The notes beneath the pieces were generated by a model, which saw only the letters and a program-made list of their open reading frames with translations, had not been told where the DNA came from and did not search any database. 64,000 bases of DNA from Sphingobium sp. DEHP117 (GTDB lineage Bacteria; Pseudomonadota; Alphaproteobacteria; Sphingomonadales; Sphingomonadaceae): assembly GCF_030867385.1 (NCBI RefSeq), contig NZ_JAPFBJ010000002.1:659001-723000 (forward strand), written 5' to 3'. Positions 51,701 to 56,800 of the stretch are shown here, piece after piece. Position numbers and translations under genes: made by a program. Within the stretch, counting starts at the first letter, position 1. Each line of letters opens with the position of its first letter.

Positions 51701-54700
51701 CAGCGCCTCGATATTGGTGAGCTGGTCGCCCTGCGCATCGCCTCCGATGCCTGCCGAGCCATCCAGCCCGATCGTCACGCCTGCAGCGGAGCCGGTATAA
51801 TCCGCGATATCGACGCCCGATCCGCCATCGATGATGTCTGCGCCCGCGCCGCCTTCCAATATGTCGTCGCCGCTGCCACCCTGAAGCGTGTCAACGCCCG
51901 CGCCGCCTGAAAGCCGGTCGTTGCCCGCGCCGCCAGTGAGGATGTCGTCGCCGCCATTGCCGGAGACCACGTCGTCCCCGCCGCCGCCCTCAATAAACTC
52001 ATTAGCGCCGACGCCGGTGATGCTGTCGTCATAGGTCGAGCCGATGATATGCTCGACGTTCAGCACCTGGTCGCCCGCCGCATCGCCGCCGATGCCGAGG
52101 CTGCCGTCGAGCGTCAGCGATATGCCGGTGGCGGACGCGGTATAGTCCGCTGTGTCGAATCCTGCGCCGCCGTCGAGCACGTCCGCGCCCAGGCGGCCGG
52201 CGAGCACATCGTCGCCCGTGCCGCCTTCCAGCACATCGTCGGTCGCGCCGCCGGTCAGGCTGTCGTCAAAGGCCGAGCCGATGACCCGCTCGATGCCGGA
52301 AAGGATATCCCCAGCCGCATCGCCGCCCGCCGCGCTGCCGGTGGAAAGGTCGACGGTGACGGCGCTGGCCGACGCGGAATAATCGGCGGTGTCGAAGCCG
52401 GTGCCGCCCTCCATCGCGTCAGCGCCCGCAGAGCCGACCAACGTGTCGTTGCCGCCCTGGCCGCGCAAGATGTCGTCGGCGGCGGAGCCATAGAGCGTGT
52501 CGGCAAAGGCGGAGCCGGACAGCCCCTCGATATTGGCGTAGGTGTCGCCCGCAGCGTCGCCGCCGGTGTTGGCGCGGCCATCCAGCCCCGCGACGATGCC
52601 GCTGGCGGAGTTGCTGTAATCCGCAATGTCGGTGCCCGCGCCGCCATCCAGCGCATCCGCGCCGCCGCGCCCTTCGAGCGTATCGTTGCCCAGCCCACCA
52701 TCGAGCGTGTCGGCGCCCGCGCCGCCGCTGATCCGGTCATCAAAGCCCGAACCGATGATGCGCTCTATGCCCGACAATGTGTCGCCCTGCGCGTCTCCGC
52801 CCAGCCCGACGCTGCCGTCGTTTGCGAGGATGACGGCGGTGGCGGATTGCGAATAGTCCGCCGTGTCGAAACCCGCGCCGCCGATGAGCTGGTCCGACCC
52901 CAGTCCGCCGCGCAGCACATCGTCGCCTGCGCCGCCGTCAAGCCGGTTGGCGAGGTCATTGCCGGTCAGCGTGTCGTCGAACGCAGAGCCCGTCAGCCCC
53001 TCGATGTTGACGAGCACATCGCCCTGCGCATCGCCGCCCTGGCCCGCCGAGCCATCGAGCGCGACCTGCACGGCGCTGGCCGAGGTGGAATAATCCGCAA
53101 CGTCCGCGCCAACGCCGCCGTCGAGCAAGTCCGCGCCCGCGCCGCCCGAGAGCGTGTCGTCGCCCGCGCCGCCCGACAGCGTGTTGACGCCCGCATCGCC
53201 GGTCAGCACGTCGCCATAGTTGGAGCCGGATAGGTTTTCGATGCCGGTCAGCGTGTCGCCCTGCGCGCTGCCGCCGGTGCCCGTGCCGCTCAAGAGGCTG
53301 ACGGTGACGCCTTGCACCGCGTCGGAATAGTCCGCCGTGTCCGCGCCTGCGCCGCCGATCAGGCTGTCCGCGCCGAGGCCGCCGCGCAACGTGTCGTCAC
53401 CCGCGCCGCCGTCGAGCACATTGTCCGCCGAATCGCCCAGCAGCGTATCGGCATAAGCGCCACCGATCACCCGCTCGATGCCCGAGAGCCTGTCGCCCTC
53501 GGCCACGTCGCCCGTCGAGGCATTGCCATTCAGGCGCACGGTGACCGCGCCTTGCGCCGCCGAATAATCGGCGGTGTCGAAGCCCGCCTCGCCCATCAGC
53601 GTGTCCGCGCCCAGCGCGCCGACGAGCGTGTCGTCGCCATCACTGCCGCGCAGGATATTGTCCTGATCGTCGCCGGTCAGGCTATCGTCGAAGGCCGATC
53701 CGACCAGCCGCTCGATCCCCGAAAGCTGATCGCCTGCCGCATCGCCGCCGATGCCCAGCGAGCCATCGAGCGCGACTGTGACGGCCGAGAGCGAGCCTGA
53801 ATAGTCCGCCGTGTCGAGGCCGGTGCCGCCGTGGAGGATATCCGCGCCCGCGCCACCAATCAGCGTATCGTCGCCCGCGCGGCCTTCCAGCCATTCGTCG
53901 CCCGCGCCGCCGACGAGGGTGTCGTCCTGCGCCGAGGCGATGACATGCTCGATGCTGACCAGCGTGTCGCCCTGTGCATCGCCGCCGATGCCGGTGCGCC
54001 CGTCAAGATAGACCGTAACGCCGAACAGCGAGGCGGAGAGATCGACCGTGTCGAAGCCCGCGCCGCCGTCTAGAAAATCCCCGCCACCAAGGAAGCTGTT
54101 GCCGCCAAGGCCTACAAGGGTGTCGTCGCCGTCATTGCCGAGCAGCGTGTCGTTGCCCGCCGTGCCGATCAGCACGTCGTCAAACAGCGAGCCTTCCAGC
54201 CCTTCGATATTGATGAACACGTCGCCAACCGGGTCGCCGCCGCCCAGTTGCGAGCCATCCAGCGCCACGATCACGCCGTTTGCCGCGCCCGCATAGCTGG
54301 CGATGTCGAACCCGTCGCCGCCGTCGAGCGTGTCCGCGCCCGCGCCGCCTTCGACAAAGTCGTTGCCGAGGCCGCCGCGCAATGTCTGCGATCCAACAGC
54401 TCCAACAAGCCGGTCGGCAAAGGCGGAACCGATCAACGTTTCCACGTTGAAATAGGTGTCTCCCTGCGCATCCCCGCCGATGCCCGCGCGCCCGTCGAGA
54501 TAGACAGTTACGCCGACGCCGGAGCTGGTGAAATCGACCGTGTCGTTGCCCGCGCCACCATCCACCCGGTCCGCGCCCGCGCCGCCGACGATGAGGTTGT
54601 CATTGGCGTCGCCGGTCAGCGTGTCGTCATGCGCGGAGCCGATCAGGTCCTCGATATTGCTGAGCACGTCGCCCTGCGCATCGCCGCCGCTGCCCGCCGT

Positions 54701-56677
54701 GCCATCTAGCGAAACCGTGACGCCGCTGGCCGAGCCGGAATAGTCCGCAACATCGCGCCCCGCTCCACCATCGAGCGTATCCGCGCCAGCGCTGCCGAAC
54801 AGCTGGTCGTTGCCCGCGCCGCCCTGCAGTGTTTCGTTGCCCGCGCCGCCATGCAGCCTGTCGTCGCGGCTCGTGCCGATCACGATCTCGATGTTGCTGA
54901 GGACATCGCCCTCGGCCTGCCCACCGTGGGAGGTGGTGCCGTCGAGGAAGATCTCCACGCCCTGCGTGCCGGAGGTGGCTGGGTCGATGGCGTTGCTATA
55001 GTCGGCACTGTCGGTCCCCGCGCCGCCGTCGATCCGGTCAGCGCCCGCGCCGCCGTCAAAGCTGTTGTCGTTGGCGTCGCCCGTGAGCGTATCGTCATGG
55101 GCGGAGCCGATCAGCCCTTCGACACTCGTATAGCGGTCTCCCTCCGCCGTGCCGCCCAGGCCGACCCCGGTGCCAAGGTTGGCATCCACGCCACGTACCG
55201 AGGTCTGATAGCTGACGACATCATGGCCGTTGCCCCCGTCAATGTCGTCCGCGCCGATGCCCGCAACGATCGTGTCGTCGCCATCCCCCGCATTGATGAT
55301 ATTGCCCGGCGGGTTGGAGAACAGCACATAGACCGGCTCGCCCGTCACCGGGTTCGTCACGGTCATGTCCGCGTCGGATGTGACGATCTTGATACCGAAG
55401 GCGGTCGAGACTTCCACGGCATTGACGGTCGGTCCGCCATTGGAGGAGAGGCCAAGCTGCGCAGGCAGGAAGAACTGGTCCTGAAAACCGCCCGCGCTCG
55501 GCGTCGAAGGATCGGGCACGGTGTAGATCAGTTGCAGGTCGAAGGTGAAATGCGACTGGTTGGCAGGATAAGCTACCGTCTGGCCGGTATTGGGGTCGAC
55601 ATGGCTGGTGACCTTCTGAATGTCTCCCGCCGCAATATCGACAACCCAGCCTTTGGCTGTCAGCGTGGCGTTGGCAATGGAATAGCCAGCGGGCAGCGAC
55701 GGGATCGTGATCTCGTTGAGCTGCAGGTTCTTGGCAGGCACCATCGCCTCGACATGCAGCGTGCGCAGCGTCGCGCCGCCGGGCGCCTGCGCCGGATTGT
55801 CGGCATAGATCACATCGTGCGCGGCCGTGCCGGTGATCGTTTCCTTGGCAGACTGCGCGGCGAACTTTGCATTGGTGGAGCTCGATGGACCGCCGGTCGA
55901 TCCCTTGACGGTGGTGACGCCGTTCTCGATGCCGGTGCTCACGCCCTCCTTGTTATAGAGGGTGAAGGTGAGCTTGGGCACCAGCTTGCCGATACCTGCC
56001 GGGCCGATTGCGTCGTCCGGGCTGGGTTCCACCGCGCGGGCGGAGATGATGCCGGGAGGGGCGCTTGCCGATGCCAGAGTGTTGCTGATCTTTTCGTTGA
56101 GGCGCGCGCTCTGCTCATCATAGCGGCGCTGCTGCTCCGCCTCGGAAGCCTGATGAGCTTGGGAACTGGCCGAATCGGCGGGTTGGACTCCGCCCGCATC
56201 TTCGGGTTTGTCGCCGTCCTTGTGCGCCTTGCTGTCTTCGTCGGAATTGGCAGAGGAGAGCGCGAGCTTGATCGGCGCTGCCTGTTCCTTGATTTCGCCG
56301 ACGGTGGAGACGGCCTGATCCGCGCTGATCTCCTTGTCGGTGAACAGCAACATCGGCTTGCGACCGGAAAAGGCGGCGAGCGCCATGCCGGGAATGATGA
56401 TTTTGCTGCCGTCAGCGAAGACGAGCACTACGTCGATGTCGACGATTTCGGTCTTGAAGGGGGAGAAGGGGATGCCAAGCTCCGCCTTGTCGTCCGCGCT
56501 GAGTGTGACGACCTTTGCCGCGCCGTAATTCGCGGTGCCTACCGATATGACGGCCGCGCCGCCGGGCGCATCGACGACGCCATCGGGCGCAGCCGGAGCT
56601 GCCGCATGCGCCTTCTGCTCAGCGCCCGCAGCTGCCTTCGCCTTACCTGATCCGCCGGTGCCTTTGATCTTGGCCAT
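36743..56677 (-). CDS. Giant RTX-repeat protein, probable type I-secreted adhesin
   Basis: A single open frame of 6,644 residues. Residues about 1-480 are non-repetitive: a Lys/Ala-rich start, a beta-rich domain (VVLVFADGSKIIIPGMALAA near 80), a charged, probably coiled segment near 190 (EAEQQRRYDEQSARLNEKIS) and a further beta-rich part. From about 480 to 6,540 it is built of roughly 70-80 units (estimated by dividing length). Each has Ca-binding nonapeptides GGAGxDTLxGGAGxD, then a stretch like DYSxSxxxVTVxLDG and GGDAxGDTLxxIExVxGS. The C-terminus (IDFSASNVVGSLTMDAS, YFFYSDAGHTTQTAKLSVI) has the look of a type I secretion signal. I noticed no Cys. It is very acidic. GGGAAG lies about eight bases before the ATG. 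It lies downstream of the TolC-like gene of the same locus. Confidence 0.9.
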   Translation of the reverse strand: MAKIKGTGGSGKAKAAAGAEQKAHAAAPAAPDGVVDAPGGAAVISVGTANYGAAKVVTLSADDKAELGIPFSPFKTEIVDIDVVLVFADGSKIIIPGMALAAFSGRKPMLLFTDKEISADQAVSTVGEIKEQAAPIKLALSSANSDEDSKAHKDGDKPEDAGGVQPADSASSQAHQASEAEQQRRYDEQSARLNEKISNTLASASAPPGIISARAVEPSPDDAIGPAGIGKLVPKLTFTLYNKEGVSTGIENGVTTVKGSTGGPSSSTNAKFAAQSAKETITGTAAHDVIYADNPAQAPGGATLRTLHVEAMVPAKNLQLNEITIPSLPAGYSIANATLTAKGWVVDIAAGDIQKVTSHVDPNTGQTVAYPANQSHFTFDLQLIYTVPDPSTPSAGGFQDQFFLPAQLGLSSNGGPTVNAVEVSTAFGIKIVTSDADMTVTNPVTGEPVYVLFSNPPGNIINAGDGDDTIVAGIGADDIDGGNGHDVVSYQTSVRGVDANLGTGVGLGGTAEGDRYTSVEGLIGSAHDDTLTGDANDNSFDGGAGADRIDGGAGTDSADYSNAIDPATSGTQGVEIFLDGTTSHGGQAEGDVLSNIEIVIGTSRDDRLHGGAGNETLQGGAGNDQLFGSAGADTLDGGAGRDVADYSGSASGVTVSLDGTAGSGGDAQGDVLSNIEDLIGSAHDDTLTGDANDNLIVGGAGADRVDGGAGNDTVDFTSSGVGVTVYLDGRAGIGGDAQGDTYFNVETLIGSAFADRLVGAVGSQTLRGGLGNDFVEGGAGADTLDGGDGFDIASYAGAANGVIVALDGSQLGGGDPVGDVFINIEGLEGSLFDDVLIGTAGNDTLLGNDGDDTLVGLGGNSFLGGGDFLDGGAGFDTVDLSASLFGVTVYLDGRTGIGGDAQGDTLVSIEHVIASAQDDTLVGGAGDEWLEGRAGDDTLIGGAGADILHGGTGLDTADYSGSLSAVTVALDGSLGIGGDAAGDQLSGIERLVGSAFDDSLTGDDQDNILRGSDGDDTLVGALGADTLMGEAGFDTADYSAAQGAVTVRLNGNASTGDVAEGDRLSGIERVIGGAYADTLLGDSADNVLDGGAGDDTLRGGLGADSLIGGAGADTADYSDAVQGVTVSLLSGTGTGGSAQGDTLTGIENLSGSNYGDVLTGDAGVNTLSGGAGDDTLSGGAGADLLDGGVGADVADYSTSASAVQVALDGSAGQGGDAQGDVLVNIEGLTGSAFDDTLTGNDLANRLDGGAGDDVLRGGLGSDQLIGGAGFDTADYSQSATAVILANDGSVGLGGDAQGDTLSGIERIIGSGFDDRISGGAGADTLDGGLGNDTLEGRGGADALDGGAGTDIADYSNSASGIVAGLDGRANTGGDAAGDTYANIEGLSGSAFADTLYGSAADDILRGQGGNDTLVGSAGADAMEGGTGFDTADYSASASAVTVDLSTGSAAGGDAAGDILSGIERVIGSAFDDSLTGGATDDVLEGGTGDDVLAGRLGADVLDGGAGFDTADYTASATGISLTLDGSLGIGGDAAGDQVLNVEHIIGSTYDDSITGVGANEFIEGGGGDDVVSGNGGDDILTGGAGNDRLSGGAGVDTLQGGSGDDILEGGAGADIIDGGSGVDIADYTGSAAGVTIGLDGSAGIGGDAQGDQLTNIEALRGSGFADTLTGGNLADQIEGGAGDDVIIGGAGADTLLGGSGNDSIEGGAGGDLIDGGTGIDTADYSASASGVTVSLDGSAGLGGHATGDTLLNIERVIGTGAADHIIGAAADEELYGAGGDDVLEGRAGADLLDGGAGIDTADYSSSAQAVTVDLASGTGSGGDAQGDTLVGIENLLGSSGADTLLGAATDDVIDGGAGDDTLVGRAGADTLIGGAGNDILDGGAGADSLDGGAGFDTVDYSSSTVAVAVGLDGSVGIGGDAQGDVMTSIERLVGSGFNDTLTGGVLNDQLEGGAGNDSIAGGLGNDTLLGGAGDDTLAGGAGADVIDGGAGVDTVDYSSSTVAVTIHLDGTVSSGGDATGDQLTNIENLTATSFDDTITGAAGNEVIRAGAGDDVVSGGAGDDTLYGEGGDDILEGGLGADALIGGNGNDTASYANASAGVAVSLDGTAGTGGEALGDTLSGIENLEGSAFADTLGGGTGTENIRGGAGNDRLLGSQGADVLDGGAGQDIVDYTASASAVTVTLDGSTGIGGDAAGDQYTSIEGVTGSTLDDHLNGGAAADVIDGGAGNDVITGGGGDDTLLGGAGNDQIDGGAGADLIDGGAGVDTVDYSSSTSGVNVSVDGSASTGGAAQGDQLLNIENLIGSAYDDVLLGTAAADTITGGAGNDVLGGRGGADVLLGGSGFDTADYSDATSAIAVSLASNSGSLGDAAGDTLSSIERIVGSAFDDSITGSTAVDTLEGGAGNDMIDAGSGDDILLGGAGNDSLVGGSGADQIDGGAGTDTADYSASGVAVQVRLDGVASSGGDAQGDILTNVESVIGSTYDDTLTGGAGDDQLHGGAGDDLLRGGAGADLFDGGTGVDTADYRLATAGVTLNLTTGGTGGEATGDSFTNIEIVEGSGFADSITGGAGADDLRGNAGDDFIDGGAGADILTGGTGDDVLRGGAGADQLVGGAGLDAADYTSSTSAVAINLDGSLSAGGDAAGDTLSSIERVIGSGFDDTLTGTAANEVLEGAGGNDALYGGGGSDTLDGGAGNDLLNGGAGADVLIGGAGFDTVDYSGSASAVTVRLDGTPSSGGDAAGDSLSGIEGVIGSANDDLLFGGTSNDVLDGASGNDQISGGAGDDSLLGGSGDDILEGGAGADALDGGAGNDTASYANATAGVAVSLGGATGTGGDALGDTLINIENLIGSDYADTLGGGAGSETISAGAGDDTLLGSAGADVLDGGAGVDTVSYAVSGAGVTAYLDGRAGSGGDASGDTYANIEQLTGSGFNDTLIGNFTDDRIDGGAGDDQIDGAGGDDTLLGGAGNDLIHGGDGADSIDGGAGTDTVSYDDSTSGVTARLDGVAGSGGTALGDALSHVETLQGSIYADTLIGDANANTLQGGDGDDTLIGGAGADALVGGNDFDTADYSTSAAGVTVGVDGSVGSGGDATGDTLSGIERIVGSALADTLSGGIGIETLDGGAGNDTLKGSLGADTLIGGAGTDTADYSASSAGVTVALDGTFGSSGDAAGDTLAGIERITGSAFADTLGGSTGNDALSGGAGDDMLISSAGADAYDGGAGIDTVSFAAATAGVTVDLSAGTGAGGDAAGDTFANVERITGSDYADSLTGGNADEILEGGLGDDTLSGGAGADTLDGGAGDDLLTGGAGADTLIGGAGFDTADYSASAAAIQLVLDGSSASGGDAAGDTLTGIERVIGSAFNDDIAGGSAGETLEGGAGNDILTGNGGGDTLLGGAGNDTLAGGAGADALDGGAGTDTADYSASVLGVTINLATGTGSGGDAQGDTLANIERVLGSGNSDTLTGSANADILLGQGNDDVIDGGAGNDTIDGGSGDDTLSGGAGADAIDGGTGIDTISYATSGAGVTISLSGGAGTGGDAAGDTISNAEILEGSAFADTLGGRASADTLLGGGGNDTLTGSTGADVLDGGAGTDTADYSASASAVTVYLDGSVSVGGDAAGDTLSSIERVLGSAGNDALYGTGNADTLEGNGGNDTLTGDLGNDTLLGGAGNDLLIGGAGADSLDGGAGTDKVSYASSASAVNAGLDGAAQTGGDAAGDTIINVETLEGSDYNDTLRGGTGAETLIGGLGTDTLMGSLGADALDGGAGTDTVDYSSSTSAVSISLNGSAGTGGYAAGDTLSNIEGIIGSAFADTLSGANGDDTLSGGTGDDILSGGNGDDTLSGGTGNDSLTGGAGADVLDGGAGTDTANYTASVAAVVVNLNGLASSGGDAAGDMLSNIEIVQGSAQGDIITGGTADEQLYGNGGADTLIGGAGADLLDGGTGTDTADYSSATAAVTIALDGSAGSGAEAAGDTIANVERLIGSGFNDTLGGSTGDDTILGGAGNDTISGGAGNDALSGEAGNDTLVGGAGADTLDGGSGFDTADYSGALAAVTVYLDGTTGSGSDAAGDVLTNIEQLLGSGFDDRLTGGNATETIRGGAGNDIIFGANGDDSLYGEAGNDTLTGGLGADLIDGGAGTDTASYSSSLAGVTVYLDGTISVGGDADGDVLVSIETLIGSAFADMLYGSTGADTMSAGAGDDILYSSNGADVLTGGTGFDIVDYSNNAVAVTVRMDGVASSGGFAQGDVLSEIEEVIGTTLNDSITGSANADTILGNDGNDTLSGGAGNDTLLGGNGNDTLIGGTGSDTLDGGAGTDTADYSGAATGIAVRMDGVGGSGGEALGDVLTSIETVIGSGFADTIDGSFGADTIQGGAGDDIIDGKAGDDTLQGGAGNDTLTGGAGADALDGGTGTDIADYSASTSAVTVYLDGTAGSGGDAAGDTLANIETVKGSAYADTLYGSTGADTQDGQGGVDTLMGSAGADALIGGTGVDTVDYSASASAVAVDLNAGTGSAGDAAGDTYNSVERIVGSGLADTIIGSANADTLEGGAGDDTIDGGAGADTILGGAGNDTLVGGSGSDIIDGGAGTDTADYSASTTGVTVYIDGVNQGQGGTATGDVLSNIERVIGSAFGDVLYGTAGNETLQAGAGNDVIEGGAGADVIDGGAGTDTASYANATAGVTASLATNSGTGGDANGDTFTGIEGLTGSAFDDTLSGGTGAETLDGGAGNDTLVASAGADVLIGGAGFDTADYSGAAAGVTVNLDGSAGSGDIAAGDTLSGVEAVIGSGFADTITGTFSNDTLYGRGGDDTLLGGTGSDTLYGEAGNDTLQGGGGADVMDGGAGTDTVSYSASSAAVTIDLSAGTATGGDATGDTFTNVEQFVGSRLGDTLIGGTGADNFDGFDGDDTLRGGAGDDTLAGGIGNDFIEGGAGADSIIGGAGTDTADYSASASAVTIRTAGTSSGGDAAGDVLSGIEAVIGSAYNDQFEGSSADEDFTGGAGNDSFIVSGGADIYRGDAGTDTVDYSTSASNGMKIYMDGSFGTGGDAAGDRLFNVEIVIGSAQGDEITADATGSTIQAGAGNDILHGGDGADTLDGGANDDTISSGLGADTIIGGSGTDTADYKLSTAGVTIANDGTAGVGGWAQGDVLSGIERIEGSQNYDDVLRGGTSGASVLWGWGGNDSFVSYGQADSIDGGTGTDTLDYSGSLSGVTVRLDGTASSGGDAAGDTILNVEHVIGSGQGDTIYGTGVNETLEGMAGNDTLVGGAGADVLDGGAGFDTADYSSAGGIVVRMDGLAGTAGEANGDVLISIEQVIGSSLADIIIGSTAADTIVGGDGDDIFRPDLGADTLDGGNGNDTVDYSSSGSALTVNLTNAALSTGLAQGDTYTSIETFILSGLNDSFTGDANAQTIQAGAGNDTINAGDGDDTLQGGAGNDTLIGGAGADSIDGGAGTDVVDYSASSAAISINLGTGRGNTGGDAQGDIFVGGTIENAIGSANDDTIIGSTGVNNLQGGAGNDSIEGGAGADVMDGGAGTDTASYANAGAAVTVSLTSGTGTAGDANGDTLANFENLRGSVYGDTLTGSAGINTIWGGIGSDVINGGAGDDFLYGEDGDDTVEGGAGADTIDGGLGTNTLTYANSTSGVTVNLGTSTASGGDAAGDIFSNFVSLTGSGQNDSLTGDVRGNLIQGNAGDDTLDGGAGNDTLWGGNGNDIIMGGAGNDANRGDAGTDTINYSLSASAVTVSLTSGTGSGGDAQGDTYNTIENITGSANGDSLTGDGNANVIDGGNGNDDLSGLAGNDTIQGGAGNDTITGGAGADILDGGAGTNTLFFGTNFGNLASVSASAGITINLDGVTAGIGWDAAGDKYSNFQNVYLTNLADSVTGTAANEWFRGLGGADTINGGGGTDTASYYGSAAVSIGLSGAAGTGGEAAGDVLTNIEILQGSANDDTLWGSTGADTLYGMEGADVLRGDAGADTLDGGTGSDTVDYSLTNNAVTVNLLTGTGSGNDAAGDTYISIENVNGSGGNDFIYGDANANVINGNAGNDFIRGGAGADTINGGAGTDTVDYSDSTAAVTINLDGSASAGGYAQGDIVLAVEGVIGSDYDDTINGSTGGETLSGGNGNDIINGNAGDDIITGGAGNDTITGGTGADNIDGGTGTDSLSYAASTAGVTVYLDGVTMGSGGDALGDIVTGIETLTGSSLNDTLYGYTAAESLFGGAGNDILIGGAGADTLDGGTGTDSVSYITATVAISASFASGSLVVSGGGGDATGDVFVSIEGVIGTAFADSFTGGSGAESMDGGAGNDLVYGSAGADTLIGGAGTDTLDYSASSSGITLDLNGTTSSGGDAAGDIVTGFEVVYGSGQADSITGSASAETVYGQGGNDTLIGGGGADVLDGGAGTDTASYASATSAVTANLGNAALNTGDAGGDSYVSIENLTGSGFNDNLTGDSSANSIDGGAGNDRLAGGGGADTLTGGSGTDTADYSASASAVTLNLSTATGTGSSGDATGDTLTGIEAVTGSSGDDSFTLGLSSGWSVDGGSGTDTVSIAANSGALNQASLTGILSHVETIDFSASNVVGSLTMDASVIQTLVGAGNSSVLTIDLDGNDSLAISGGAFYSQVGNDYFFYSDAGHTTQTAKLSVI
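37240..55300. repeat. Long array of degenerate tandem repeats within the RTX gene
   Basis: About 18 kb of imperfect tandem repeats with unit length near 230-270 bases, encoding the RTX units. Short strings such as GCGCCGCC, CAGCGTGTCG and GCATCGCCGCC recur throughout on the plus strand. Copies are diverged, which argues against recent expansion, but such arrays are hard to assemble and copy number may vary between strains. Confidence 0.85.
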
Positions 56678-56720
56678 TGAAGCTTCCCACTGTCGACCCG
56701 GGCAGTATCGCGGTTTAGTC

Positions 56721-56771
56721 TTACCTTATGGTAAACGCCGCCTTTACCATGCGGCGCAAGGCGGCGTTTAC
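56721..56771. promoter_or_regulatory. Inverted-repeat cluster upstream of the giant RTX gene
   Basis: A perfect 12-bp inverted repeat, GTAAACGCCGCC (56731-56742) and its complement (56760-56771), encloses 17 bases. Nested in it are TTACC-4-GGTAA (56721-56734) and GGTAAA-7-TTTACC (56730-56748). The alternatives are mutually exclusive foldings or a set of protein-binding half-sites. It lies 30 bases after the TolC-like gene and 44 bases before the RTX start, well placed to tune expression between them. No T-run follows on the minus strand. Confidence 0.55.
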
Positions 56772-56800
56772 GATGCAGGATCGGAGTACGAGCGCCGGTC

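Noticed and set aside
37240..55300. Regular repeats suggesting a CRISPR array
   Set aside because: Repeats are long, imperfect and keep one reading frame encoding Ca-binding nonapeptides; there are no constant short repeats with unique spacers and no cas genes.
49900..56650. Plus-strand frames of 375, 394 and 599 codons opposite the giant RTX gene
   Set aside because: They arise because the repeat codons contain no antisense stops; the translations are repetitive Arg/Ala/Val-rich mirrors of the RTX units.
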